Below are positions 15,564 to 24,433 of a DNA stretch of 64,000 bases, one piece after another. How positions within the stretch are numbered: the first letter of the stretch is position 1; each line of letters starts with the position of its first letter. Source of the DNA: an uncultured Tenacibaculum sp. (GTDB lineage: Bacteria; Bacteroidota; Bacteroidia; Flavobacteriales; Flavobacteriaceae). The DNA lies in assembly GCA_947501615.1 (NCBI GenBank), contig CANMWK010000017.1, forward strand, positions 1-64,000, written 5' to 3'. Under the pieces are notes generated by a model. That model was not told the DNA's origin. It did no database searches and saw only the letters and a program-made list of their open reading frames with translations. The translations under genes were made by a program, and so were the position numbers.

Positions 15564-17684
15564 ATGAAGATGAAAGTACTTATCCCATTTTTAACTGCAC
15601 TTTTACTTAGCAGTACTACCTATGGAAGCCCAAATTTAGGTGACAATGATCCAGAAAAAGATAAATTGATACTTTATGTGTTAAAAAATCTTTTAACTAG
15701 AGGTCATTACGTTCAAAAAGATTTAAACGACGATTTTTCTGAGCATGTTTATAATGAGTTCATTACAAGTTTAGATCCTAGTAAACGATATTTTACACAA
15801 GAAGATCTTAAAGAGTTTTCTCAGTATAAATATCAAATAGACGATCAATTAAAGAAATCAGATATCCGTTTTTATAAATTGGTTTATGGTCGTTTCTTAG
15901 AAAAAATAAAAGCAGCTAAAATTACATATAAAGCATTACTACGGCAACCTTTTAACTATAGTAAAAAAGAAAATATTGACGTAGATTATGATAAAGCTCC
16001 TTTTGCTAAGGATGAAAATCATTTATTGGAATACTGGCGTAAACAATTAAAACTCCAAGTAATTAGTAGAGTTCAAGACCTTGAAGATCAACAAAAAGAA
16101 GCATCTAAAAAAGGTAAGACTTCAAAGAAAAAATCTTTTGAGACATTAGAAGAAGAAGCTAGAAAAGAAGTTTTAAAAAACATGGATGATTTATATCTCA
16201 GAATTGAAGAATTAGAAAATTCTGATTGGTATTCTACTTTTTTAAATAGTGTTGTTGGTGGTTTTGACCCTCATACTACTTACATGTCTCCTAGAATTAA
16301 ATCAAGATTTGATCAAGATATGTCAGGTAAACTTGAAGGAATTGGTGCTCGTTTACAACGTGCAGGAATGCATACTAAAATCGTAGAATTAATTTCTGGT
16401 GGTCCTGCTTGGAAACAAGGAGATTTAGAACCTGGCGATATTATTTTAAAAGTTGCACAGGGTGATGGTGAACCTTTAGATATTACAGGGATGCGTTTAG
16501 ATGATGCGATCACTTTTATAAAAGGTAAAAAAGGAACAGAGGTTCGATTAACAGTTAAAAAGAAATTAGATGGTACTACTAAAGTAATACCTATCATAAG
16601 AGATATTGTTGAATTAGAAGAGACCTTTGTAAAGTCTAGTGTCGTAGAAAAGAATGGTAAAAAATATGGTGTAATAAATTTACCTAAATTTTATATTGAT
16701 TTCAGTGATACTAATAAAAGAAATGCTGCTAGCGATATGAAGTTAGAAATTGAACGATTAAAAAAGGAAAATGTAGAAGGTTTAATTGTAGATTTAAGAA
16801 ACAATGGTGGTGGTTCTTTAAAAACTGTAATTGACATAGGAGGCTTATTCATTAATGAAGGGCCTATTGTTCAGGTAAAATATCGAGGAGAGCCTGCTAA
16901 TATTAAGAATGATACTGATAGTAATGTTCAATGGACAGGACCTTTAGTAGTAATGGTTAATGAAATGTCTGCTTCTGCATCTGAAATCTTTGCTGCAGCC
17001 ATGCAAGATTATGGAAGAGGAGTGATTATGGGGGGTAAACAAACCTATGGTAAAGGAACAGTTCAAAATTTATTACCCTTAAATTATTATGTGAAAAAAT
17101 ACCCTGGAGATTTAGGTGCTTTAAAAATGACTATCCAAAAGTTTTATAGAATTAATGGTGGATCTACTCAAATTGAGGGTGTATATTCAGATATTGCTAT
17201 GCCAGACCGCTATAGCTATATGGAGTTTGGTGAACGCGACTTAGATGGTGCCTTACCTTGGGATAGTGTAAAACCTGCTAAATATACCAAAACAAGTACG
17301 TATAGTAATTTTGGTGAAGTTGTAAGCGCAAGTAAAGAAAGAATTAATAGTAATTCAAAGTTTATTTCGATTAATAAATATGCAAAGTGGTTGAAAAAAA
17401 ATCAGGACGATAATACATTTTCTCTGAATTATGGTACTTATAAAAAAGAATCTGAAGAACGTGTAAAAGAGGCTAAACAATTTAAAGACATTTTTAAGTT
17501 TACATCAGATTTGACATTTTCTTCTCCAAAATACGAAGTTTCTTTATTTAAGAAAGATACTGTGTTAAAAGATAAAAGAATGGTTTGGCATAAAGATTTA
17601 AAAAAGGATATTTATCTAGATGAAGCTTTAAATGTTTTAAGTCAATTAAAAATGAATACCAACTACGAGTTAGTAAAAAAATAA
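15564..17684 (+). CDS. prc: Tail-specific carboxy-terminal processing protease (S41)
   Basis: Periplasmic protease of 706 residues that degrades or trims exported proteins from their C-terminus. It has a signal peptide (about 1-22), an N-terminal helical domain, and a PDZ domain at about 245-340. The S41 core carries SASASEIFAAAMQDYGRG and QTYGKGTVQ. By spacing to E. coli Prc the catalytic residues are S471, D482 and K496, all present. The C-terminal region matches the Prc tail domain (DUF3340 type). Length is close to E. coli Prc (682). A terminator follows 48 bases after the stop. Confidence 0.94.
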   Translation: MKMKVLIPFLTALLLSSTTYGSPNLGDNDPEKDKLILYVLKNLLTRGHYVQKDLNDDFSEHVYNEFITSLDPSKRYFTQEDLKEFSQYKYQIDDQLKKSDIRFYKLVYGRFLEKIKAAKITYKALLRQPFNYSKKENIDVDYDKAPFAKDENHLLEYWRKQLKLQVISRVQDLEDQQKEASKKGKTSKKKSFETLEEEARKEVLKNMDDLYLRIEELENSDWYSTFLNSVVGGFDPHTTYMSPRIKSRFDQDMSGKLEGIGARLQRAGMHTKIVELISGGPAWKQGDLEPGDIILKVAQGDGEPLDITGMRLDDAITFIKGKKGTEVRLTVKKKLDGTTKVIPIIRDIVELEETFVKSSVVEKNGKKYGVINLPKFYIDFSDTNKRNAASDMKLEIERLKKENVEGLIVDLRNNGGGSLKTVIDIGGLFINEGPIVQVKYRGEPANIKNDTDSNVQWTGPLVVMVNEMSASASEIFAAAMQDYGRGVIMGGKQTYGKGTVQNLLPLNYYVKKYPGDLGALKMTIQKFYRINGGSTQIEGVYSDIAMPDRYSYMEFGERDLDGALPWDSVKPAKYTKTSTYSNFGEVVSASKERINSNSKFISINKYAKWLKKNQDDNTFSLNYGTYKKESEERVKEAKQFKDIFKFTSDLTFSSPKYEVSLFKKDTVLKDKRMVWHKDLKKDIYLDEALNVLSQLKMNTNYELVKK

Positions 17685-17731
17685 AGTCCTAGAAAGAAGT
17701 ATAACACCTTATAACGGTGTGAATAAAAAGT

Positions 17732-17764
17732 AAAAGCGACCAAATTTGGTCGCTTTATTTTTTT
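17732..17764. terminator. Bidirectional terminator between prc and the DUF5648 lipoprotein
   Basis: AAAGCGACCAAA pairs perfectly with TTTGGTCGCTTT, with T-rich tails on the plus side and A-rich sequence ahead that serves the minus strand. It lies between two convergent genes. A smaller hairpin, ACACCTT/AACGGTGT, sits at 17703-17720. Confidence 0.85.
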
Positions 17765-17782
17765 GTGATTTTTGAAATAATT

Positions 17783-18412
17783 TTATCTGTGCACCCAACC
17801 TATTACTCCTTCATAAATATAGCCAGCATTTACACCTTCTTGATAGTTTGTAGTAAATAGGTGATCTGAATTAGATGCTCCATAGAAACGATGTAATTTT
17901 ACACGTCCGCTACCTCCAGAAGAATGGATATATACTGATTGATTAAAAAGTACTGTTCCATTTGCAATTTCTCTATCTCTAAAATTAAATTCACTTAAAT
18001 TTCTCCATCTAAGTCTAAGTAGATTATTTCTCTCAGTAGTGTTAGTAGTTAAAAGAAAATCTCTATTACCAGGACTTAGTAAGAAAAACACTTGTTTAGT
18101 TCCTGCAGGAGGTCTAGGCGTAACTAATTTATTATAAGTACCCAATTTAAAAAGCACCCCTTCTCTTCTTCCTAAACCAATACCAATGTTACCTACTTTA
18201 TATGTATGAAGGCTATTGGCTCCTCCAAGGAAATAACGACTTACTCCCATTAAAGCTGCTCTACTTTTAAAATTCGAATTTTCTAATTCTGAATTCTCAA
18301 TAACACTAGGTTCTTCTAGTAAATTCTCTTCATTTTTTTCACAAGAAGTAAATACTCCTAAAGCACTCAATGTTAATGCTAAAACTGCTGTTTTTAATTT
18401 AATTGTTTTCAT
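17783..18412 (-). CDS. Lipoprotein with DUF5648-like domain
   Basis: A 209-residue lipoprotein with lipobox GVFTSC, acylated Cys near 24, followed by acidic sequence (EKNEENLLEEP). The C-terminal 40 residues read LHRFYGASNSDHLFTTNY then EGVNAGYIYEGVIGWV, which matches the repeat style of DUF5648, a domain often found at the end of secreted bacterial proteins and thought to bind ligands. The middle part (FLGGANSLHTY, FFLLSPGNRDFLLTTN) looks like a more degenerate copy of the same repeat. Substrate and partner are unknown. It is a single-gene unit, convergent with prc. Confidence 0.75.
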   Translation of the reverse strand: MKTIKLKTAVLALTLSALGVFTSCEKNEENLLEEPSVIENSELENSNFKSRAALMGVSRYFLGGANSLHTYKVGNIGIGLGRREGVLFKLGTYNKLVTPRPPAGTKQVFFLLSPGNRDFLLTTNTTERNNLLRLRWRNLSEFNFRDREIANGTVLFNQSVYIHSSGGSGRVKLHRFYGASNSDHLFTTNYQEGVNAGYIYEGVIGWVHR

Positions 18413-18887
18413 AAAAATATAAGGTTAATAATGAGTCGTGAAAGTATATTTTTATTGATAATTAAAAATAGAACTGAGGAGTTTTGACAAAATCAAGTGG
18501 ACTAATACTATAAAAGTGGTGCGATACTACTTTTCCTTCTTTTTCTTTATGATTATCTGAAATAGGTAATAAGTAGTAGACATCAACTTGTATGTACTGA
18601 ACTTGTTTCAGTATTTCAGATTCTCACCACAAACTTCTATTTAACAGCATAATGGGATTCTGAAATAAATTCAGAATGACACAAAAAACAGATATTCAAT
18701 TTTTTAAAAAATTTGAATATCTGTTTTAATAATGATGCTTGTCTTTACATCATAGCGAAAAAATACTTTGATTATATTTGAACAACCATTAACTCTGGTA
18801 AGGATAGGCTATTTTATTACAGTTTTTATTTATCAATGATATTATGATCAAAACACCTCATCATTGAAATTAAAATAAAAAGATAAA
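18413..18887. other. Intergenic region with inverted repeats, no gene seen
   Basis: Holds two related palindromes at 18596-18677. It also has a long A/T hairpin at 18685-18727 (ACAGATATTCAA against TTGAATATCTGT). A hairpin at 18833-18840/18860-18867 (TCAATGAT/ATCATTGA) may end the DUF2797 transcript. A plus-strand TATATTTG at 18773-18780 has no gene behind it. Confidence 0.6.
18596..18677. repeat. Pair of related palindromes, possible dispersed intergenic repeat
   Basis: ACTGAACTTGTTTCAGT at 18596-18612 and ATTCTGAAATAAATTCAGAAT at 18657-18677 are each palindromic and are variants of one another in opposite orientation. CTGAA...TTCAG elements like these recur between genes in many flavobacterial genomes. 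Confidence 0.5.
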
Positions 18888-19682
18888 TTATTCTACTTTA
18901 ATAGACACTACAATACCTTCATTAGCCCGTACGTTAAAAACAGTATTATCTTCAAAAATAAAGTACTGTCCTTTAACCCCTACTAATTTACCAGTATAGC
19001 TTCCTTCTTTTACAATATTTAAGCTTTTAGGTTTTTCTGGATATTGCTCAACTGGAAAATTAATTGACGTTTCTTTGTTATTTTCTATGATATACTCTTT
19101 AACTTCTTCTGGAACAAAAGCAAGTAATCGTTCACGCCATGTAACTAAGTTTTCATCTTCTATATCATTCTTCAACATCTTTCTCCAATTTGTTTTGTCA
19201 GCAACATGCTCTTTTAGCGCTACCTCTGTAATACCTGCTAAATAACGATTTGGTACTTCAACAATTTCTATGGCTTCATGTGCACCTTGGTCAATCCAAC
19301 GTGTAGGAACTTGAGATTTTCTAGTCACCCCTACTTTTACATTACTAGAATTCGCTAGATACACAATATGAGGTTGCAATTGTGCCTTTTTTTCATATTC
19401 TAAATCTCTGTCTTCAATACCTAAATGCGCTTTACTCAATTCAGGTCTCATAATCCAATCCCCTGCATTTGGTGTTTCGAAAAAACAAGATTTACAAAAA
19501 CCTTGGCGATAAATTTGCTTTTCCAATCCACAAGATAAACACTCATACGTTTCAAATTGCAATGTAATCACCTTATTTAAAAGTTGATTCACATTAATAA
19601 AATCAGATTTCATATCTAAATAATATTGAACATTATCTAGATGTTCTGTATTCATTTTTTTTAAAACGCCCTTGTATTGCAT
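18888..19682 (-). CDS. DUF2797 domain protein
   Basis: A 264-residue cytoplasmic protein matching the DUF2797 family. It opens MQYKGVLKKM and has a four-cysteine zinc-ribbon-like cluster, C-x2-C in YECLSCG and C-x2-C in GFCKSCF. The stretch PHIVYLANSSNVKVGVTR followed by PTRWIDQGA recalls GIY-YIG-like proteins. The start at 19682 is chosen because the family begins MQYKG; an ATG 11 codons upstream (19715) is also in frame but adds unrelated residues. Biochemical function is unknown. The gene is divergent from the GH3 gene. Confidence 0.82.
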   Translation of the reverse strand: MQYKGVLKKMNTEHLDNVQYYLDMKSDFINVNQLLNKVITLQFETYECLSCGLEKQIYRQGFCKSCFFETPNAGDWIMRPELSKAHLGIEDRDLEYEKKAQLQPHIVYLANSSNVKVGVTRKSQVPTRWIDQGAHEAIEIVEVPNRYLAGITEVALKEHVADKTNWRKMLKNDIEDENLVTWRERLLAFVPEEVKEYIIENNKETSINFPVEQYPEKPKSLNIVKEGSYTGKLVGVKGQYFIFEDNTVFNVRANEGIVVSIKVE

Positions 19683-19737
19683 GTCGTAAAATTTACTATT
19701 TTTAGCCAAGAACAAACTTACAAATTCGAACTCAAAA

Positions 19738-21249
19738 ATGCCGTTCCAGTTTATAAATTCTATTATTACTTGGTTTTTAAAAAAAAGAAAACATCAAATG
19801 GAACTATTTTTAAAATATCCTATTGATGTTCAAGAAGAATTACTGTTACAATTAATCGCTTTGGCTAAACACACTGAATTTGGAAAGCAACATAAATTTT
19901 CTAAAATAAAATCGTATTCAGATTTTGTTCAGAGTGTTCCTATTCAAAAATATGAAACTATAGAACCTTTAATTGAACGATGCAGAAAAGGTGAACAAAA
20001 TTTATTTTGGCCTACAAAAATTAAATGGTTTGCTAAATCTAGTGGTACAACAAATGCTAAAAGTAAGTTCATACCTGTAAGCTATGAAGCCTTAGAAGAA
20101 TGCCATTTTAATGCTGGTAAAGATATGTTAGGCTTGTATATTAACAATAATAAAGAAACACAACTCTTTACTGGAAAAGGACTTCGACTTGGAGGAAGTT
20201 CTGCAATTTATGAAGATAATGACACTTATTTTGGAGATTTATCTGCGATTATTATTGAAAATATGCCTTTTTGGGCTGATTACAGTTCTGCGCCTAAACA
20301 AGAAGTAGCTTTAATGGGCGAATGGGAAACCAAAATGGAAGCTATAATAGATGAAACCATTAAAGAAAATATTACCAGCTTAGCTGGAGTACCTTCATGG
20401 ATGCTAGTGTTATTGAATAAGGTTTTAGAAAAAACAGGAAAAAAACATATTCTGGAAGTATGGCCTAATTTAGAAGTATACTTTCATGGAGGGGTAAACT
20501 TTAACCCATATCGAGAACAATTTAAACAGTTAATCCCTAAAAAAAGTTTTAGGTACTATGAGACCTATAATGCTTCTGAAGGTTTTTTTGCTATACAGGA
20601 TCGTAATAATTCAGATGAATTATTATTAATGTTAGATTACGGGATTTTTTATGAGTTTATTCCTATGAGTGAATATGATGGTGAAAACTCTAAAGCTATA
20701 TCACTTTCAGAAGTAAAAAAAGACATTAATTATGCTGTTGTAATTACCACAAATGGCGGATTATGGAGATATTTAATAGGAGACACCGTAAAGTTTACTT
20801 CAATTGCTCCATATCGTATAAAAATTACAGGACGAACCAAGCACTTTATTAATGTTTTTGGTGAAGAGCTAATTATAGAAAACGCAGAAGAAGCCTTAAA
20901 GTCTGCTTGTGAAAAAACAAAATCTATTATTAAAGATTATACCGTTGCTCCAATTTTTATGAACGGAAATAAAAACGGTGGCCACGAATGGATTATTGAG
21001 TTTGAAAAACAACCTGAAGATATTTCTTTTTTTACAGAAATTTTAGATAACGCTCTAAAGAACTGTAATTCTGACTATGAAGCTAAACGTTACAATAATA
21101 TGACGTTAAATATGCCTAAAGTACAACAAGCCCGAACAGGGTTATTTTATGATTGGTTAAAAATGAAAGGTAAATTAGGAGGACAGCATAAAGTACCAAG
21201 ATTATCTAACAAAAGAGATTTTGTTGAAGAACTAAGTGAATTACTATAA
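19738..21249 (+). CDS. GH3 family acyl-acid-amido synthetase-like protein
   Basis: A 503-residue member of the GH3 family, named after plant auxin-responsive proteins that adenylate carboxylic acids and join them to amino acids. The ATP-binding signature AKSSGTTNAKSKFIPVS lies near 100-116. The middle region has YYETYNASEGFFAIQD, the family's second motif, and the third zone reads GLWRYLIGDTVKFTS and ITGRTKHFINVFGEEL. The bacterial substrate is unknown. The downstream Crp-type regulator starts at the base after its stop, so the two are translated from one transcript. Confidence 0.88.
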   Translation: MPFQFINSIITWFLKKRKHQMELFLKYPIDVQEELLLQLIALAKHTEFGKQHKFSKIKSYSDFVQSVPIQKYETIEPLIERCRKGEQNLFWPTKIKWFAKSSGTTNAKSKFIPVSYEALEECHFNAGKDMLGLYINNNKETQLFTGKGLRLGGSSAIYEDNDTYFGDLSAIIIENMPFWADYSSAPKQEVALMGEWETKMEAIIDETIKENITSLAGVPSWMLVLLNKVLEKTGKKHILEVWPNLEVYFHGGVNFNPYREQFKQLIPKKSFRYYETYNASEGFFAIQDRNNSDELLLMLDYGIFYEFIPMSEYDGENSKAISLSEVKKDINYAVVITTNGGLWRYLIGDTVKFTSIAPYRIKITGRTKHFINVFGEELIIENAEEALKSACEKTKSIIKDYTVAPIFMNGNKNGGHEWIIEFEKQPEDISFFTEILDNALKNCNSDYEAKRYNNMTLNMPKVQQARTGLFYDWLKMKGKLGGQHKVPRLSNKRDFVEELSELL

Positions 21250-21807
21250 ATGGAAGATTTTTTAAAAAATGCCGAGCAATTATTACAACACAAAGAAGTA
21301 GCTGATGCGCTACAGAAAATTGCTGTTTACAAAGAATTTAAAAAAGGAGAATTGATTCATTCTGCAAATAGTATTTGCAGTCATTTTTTTATTATTCTTT
21401 CAGGAATTGGTCGTGTTTTTTATTACAAAGATGGTAAAGATGTTACAGTTCACATTGCTACTGAACAAGAGAGTATTACTGCTATTGATAGTTTTATTCA
21501 AAGAAAAAAAAGCAAATACAATATTGAAGCTATAGAAAAGATAACTTGTTTTATGATTTCTAGAGACGATTTGGAAACAGTTTCTGCTCAAAGCCACAAA
21601 CTTGAGCATTTTGGACGTTTATTTTTGGAAAAATTATACATTAATCTTGCTGAACGTTTAGATAGTTTGTTATTACATACTTCTAAAGAAAGATATGACG
21701 ATTTATTTGCTAAAACTCCTGAACTTTTTAATCGGGTTCCGGCCAAACATTTGGCTTCTTTTTTAGGAATGACTCCAGAAACATTTAGTAGAATTAGAGG
21801 AAAATAA
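21250..21807 (+). CDS. Crp/Fnr family transcription regulator
   Basis: A 185-residue regulator with an N-terminal cyclic-nucleotide-binding-type beta roll (about 20-120, with CSHFFIILSGIGRVFYYKDG). The short C-terminal DNA-binding part ends VPAKHLASFLGMTPETFSRIRGK, a typical Crp-like helix-turn-helix of Bacteroidota. No cluster of cysteines for iron-sulfur binding is seen, and the phosphate-binding residues of true cAMP receptors are not obvious. It is immediately downstream of GH3 with no gap. Regulation of or sensing by the GH3 pathway is inference. Confidence 0.88.
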   Translation: MEDFLKNAEQLLQHKEVADALQKIAVYKEFKKGELIHSANSICSHFFIILSGIGRVFYYKDGKDVTVHIATEQESITAIDSFIQRKKSKYNIEAIEKITCFMISRDDLETVSAQSHKLEHFGRLFLEKLYINLAERLDSLLLHTSKERYDDLFAKTPELFNRVPAKHLASFLGMTPETFSRIRGK

Positions 21808-21808
21808 A

Positions 21809-21842
21809 ATTGCGCCTTCATAATTCAATATAAAGACGCAAT
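21809..21842 (-). terminator. Terminator of the minus-strand lipoprotein gene
   Basis: Minus strand: ATTGCGTC pairs with GGCGCAAT (one wobble pair) across 18 bases and is followed by TTTATTTT. It lies in the 55-base gap between convergent genes. Confidence 0.6.
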
Positions 21843-21862
21843 GCAATACCTAATTAAAGATA

Positions 21863-22207
21863 CTATTTAAACTCAATAGTATCCTTTTTTATAAAGATTC
21901 TTATATCCTCTGATGGAGAAACACCATTTGAAAAGTATCCAAACTCATAATATGTGTCCTTAACTTCTTTTATATTAAGCCTCATAATCCCATCGCTTTT
22001 ACTCGTATTTTTATCGAAGTCTACAAATACGTTTTTTGTTTCACCTATTTTAAGCTGTTCTACTTTTATCGTTGTAAAACCTGTTTCAATAGTTACGTTT
22101 TTCAACTCTTTACCGCTTTCATTATGTATGGTAAGTGTTGTACCATTTTTACAAGAAAAACATACAATTAAAAAACTGATTAAAAGATATAATTTAATTT
22201 TTTTCAT
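21863..22207 (-). CDS. Small lipoprotein, function unknown
   Basis: A 114-residue lipoprotein: MKKIKLYLLISFLIVCFSCKNG, with the acylated Cys at about 19. The start at 22207 is chosen because it gives a standard signal peptide; an ATG four codons earlier adds only MSTP. The mature part is a short beta-rich domain with NESGKELKNVTIETGFTT and repeated lysines. No known family was recognised. It is the first of a long series of lipoprotein genes on the minus strand. Confidence 0.7.
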   Translation of the reverse strand: MKKIKLYLLISFLIVCFSCKNGTTLTIHNESGKELKNVTIETGFTTIKVEQLKIGETKNVFVDFDKNTSKSDGIMRLNIKEVKDTYYEFGYFSNGVSPSEDIRIFIKKDTIEFK

Positions 22208-22258
22208 TGGAGTACTCAAATTTCAACAATTAGACTTTTGTTTGTAAATTAAAACAAC

Positions 22259-22284
22259 CAAGATTATCTTGACAAATAATCTTG
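22259..22284. terminator. Hairpin between two lipoprotein genes, possible weak terminator
   Basis: CAAGATTAT pairs with ATAATCTTG across eight bases. On the minus strand it is followed by GTTGTTTTAATTT, a weak T-run. It could end the 22336-22761 transcript. Confidence 0.4.
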
Positions 22285-22335
22285 ATTATTGTTATAAAAA
22301 AATTCGTTAGATAGTTTAGAATAAATAAAAGCTAT

Positions 22336-22761
22336 TTATTCTCCTTTAAATTGATACGTTTCTACTTTTCTATCATCCTTAACTCCGTGTTCTATTTTCA
22401 CGGTAAATAAAGGGTACTTATCCTCCTCAATTTTAATTACCTTAGGATTAAAAACACCTTCAATTTTGTATAATTTACTACTTGAATATCCATCTCCATC
22501 AGGACTAACCGATATTAGATAACTATCCAAATATTCATCAGTTTCTGAAATAGCATTTCCTTTTGGAATTTTAGAATCTGAAAATTTATAGATAGATACA
22601 AAAAGTCTATCATTAAATAAGTCTTTATACATTGGTTTTGAATTATACATTCTTGAAAATATATAGTTCAAATTCGGATATTCTACTGTTAAATCGTTTT
22701 TTTTCTGTGCTTTACATGCTGTTATTGTACAAACTAGCATTACTAAAAATAATCTCTTCAT
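22336..22761 (-). CDS. Lipoprotein, function unknown
   Basis: A 141-residue protein with signal peptide MKRLFLVMLVCTITACKAQKK, acylated Cys at 16. The rest is a small mixed alpha/beta domain with tyrosine- and lysine-rich sequence (YIFSRMYNSKPMYKDLFNDR) and no recognised motif. Its start is 14 bases from the stop of the M15-like lipoprotein gene upstream, so the two are probably in one operon. Confidence 0.7.
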   Translation of the reverse strand: MKRLFLVMLVCTITACKAQKKNDLTVEYPNLNYIFSRMYNSKPMYKDLFNDRLFVSIYKFSDSKIPKGNAISETDEYLDSYLISVSPDGDGYSSSKLYKIEGVFNPKVIKIEEDKYPLFTVKIEHGVKDDRKVETYQFKGE

Positions 22762-22775
22762 TATTTTAAGTTTTA

Positions 22776-24263
22776 TTATTTTCTTACGGATATATGTATA
22801 TGGTCTTTATGCCCTCCTACTGAATGATTCAAATTCCATCTACCAGTATTTAGATCATATTTATGTTTAAAAAATGGTCCAAAGTTTTCTCGAATATACT
22901 GAAAGCTGTCAAATGCCTTTTGTAATTCTTTAATTTGATTTGTCACACCTGTCAACGCCATCTTTTTACCATTAATTCTACTTATATCAATCGCTAAACC
23001 AGAAGGATGATTACTTGTTGCACTATGCTTCCCATTTGTTGTTGCAGATACATAAATACTTGTAATCTTATTTGAAGAACTCAAATTATTATTTGCATTT
23101 TCTAGAGCAAATTTTAAGGCATCAATCAAAACTGGTGAAACATGTTGGTTAGCACTTTTATTATCTGATCTAGTCGTACCAAAATTAACACTGATTCTAG
23201 AGCCATTTGACAATGTTAACACACTTGGTATTGCTTGCTTCAGTCCTGAATAAACATAATTATCATCAGAAACTTTAGTTTTTATATAACTGTCTTCAAA
23301 ATTCACCTCATCATCATTCATTAATGCTTTAATTGCTTCTTTAATAAACTCTTCTGCTTTTATTGATGAGTTATTTTCTAAATAATAATCAGCTACTTCT
23401 GCTCTTAACTCATAGTTATTTACTGAATATAAATAATTTTGCTGTTCTGTAGTTAATCTACTAGCCATTTTAAGAAATTCATCTCTAAATTGAGGTATAA
23501 TCGTTGAAGTAACAATAGTCTGGGTATTATTTGCTCCACTACTACCTCCTCCACCAAGGCTACTATTTCCTCCTGTAGTATTTGAACCTCCACCATTTCC
23601 GCCAGGAGCAGCATCAAAGCTAACTATTGTTTGACACTCTCTATACTCAGATATATATACGTGGTCTGGGCTTGTACATGCTTCAGTTACTTCATGGTCT
23701 TCTGTGAAATCACCTCTATTGTCATTACACATTAATACTTGCACATCATAACATACAAGAGAGCTTCTAGATAATAATCCATCTAAATTACTTGCATTTA
23801 CAGGCACAATTTCAAGTTGTCCTTGAAATGAATATGGATTCCCATTTTCATCTAATTTTAACTCAGTTGCCATTGTATACTTTAAAAATACAGCTGTAAC
23901 CTCTCCATTTTCTAAATTTTTAGTAACTACTAAATTTTCGTATTTTTTCTTGTCTTGATATTTTTTATCCACTAAAAAAGTATACGATTCTACTTTATCT
24001 GTCTTCACCTTTTTAATTAGGGTTTTATTAAGACCGATATTATCTTCATTTCTAGCTAAAATCTTTCCTTGATCAATAACTTTATTATAAAAGTCTTTTA
24101 ATTCTTGCTTTTGAAGAAAAGCATTAAAGTCTATATTTTCAACAATATAGTCTGATTTACTTTCTAACTCTATACTTCTATCGTCATTACAATTATACCA
24201 TGTACACATCGTGAAAAGACAAAATAATACTAATACAGTTCTTTTTAAGTTCAATTTTTTCAT
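22776..24263 (-). CDS. Lipoprotein with C-terminal M15-peptidase-like domain
   Basis: A 495-residue exported protein (start MKKLNLKRTVLVLF; an ATG ten codons upstream is in frame but less suitable). The Cys in WYNCNDDR would be acylated, and the acidic residues after it fit a surface-export signal. A Gly/Ser/Asn-rich linker (about 205-250) separates the N-terminal domain from the rest. The C-terminal 110 residues carry SNHPSGLAIDIS (H419, D426) and GGHKDHIHIS at the end, the zinc-ligand pattern of M15 D-Ala-D-Ala carboxypeptidases. A cell-wall or peptide-cleaving role is inferred; the substrate is unknown. Confidence 0.72.
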   Translation of the reverse strand: MKKLNLKRTVLVLFCLFTMCTWYNCNDDRSIELESKSDYIVENIDFNAFLQKQELKDFYNKVIDQGKILARNEDNIGLNKTLIKKVKTDKVESYTFLVDKKYQDKKKYENLVVTKNLENGEVTAVFLKYTMATELKLDENGNPYSFQGQLEIVPVNASNLDGLLSRSSLVCYDVQVLMCNDNRGDFTEDHEVTEACTSPDHVYISEYRECQTIVSFDAAPGGNGGGSNTTGGNSSLGGGGSSGANNTQTIVTSTIIPQFRDEFLKMASRLTTEQQNYLYSVNNYELRAEVADYYLENNSSIKAEEFIKEAIKALMNDDEVNFEDSYIKTKVSDDNYVYSGLKQAIPSVLTLSNGSRISVNFGTTRSDNKSANQHVSPVLIDALKFALENANNNLSSSNKITSIYVSATTNGKHSATSNHPSGLAIDISRINGKKMALTGVTNQIKELQKAFDSFQYIRENFGPFFKHKYDLNTGRWNLNHSVGGHKDHIHISVRK

Positions 24264-24319
24264 TTTTTTCTTTTTAAAAATTTTCAAAAACAAAATTATA
24301 TGAAAGAAAACTTTAATAG

Positions 24320-24358
24320 GTACGGGTCGCCCACACTTTTGGTGTGGGCGACCCGTAC
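24320..24358. terminator. Unusually GC-rich perfect hairpin, probable terminator
   Basis: GTACGGGTCGCCCACAC pairs without mismatch with GTGTGGGCGACCCGTAC, 17 pairs, across a TTTTG loop. T's follow on the plus side. The base composition is far from the surrounding A/T-rich DNA. It lies between two minus-strand lipoprotein genes. Confidence 0.6.
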
Positions 24359-24433
24359 TTTTTATGTTAATAAACTATTCAAACACTAAAACTCTGTAAT
24401 TCTTACCAGTGTACTACTTTAAATTAGTTTGTC

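Noticed and set aside
18773..18780. Plus-strand TATATTTG, a possible promoter
   Set aside because: No TTG at the correct distance and no gene follows on the plus strand.
19683..19715. Upstream start of the DUF2797 gene
   Set aside because: Adds residues unlike the family start MQYKG; 19682 preferred.
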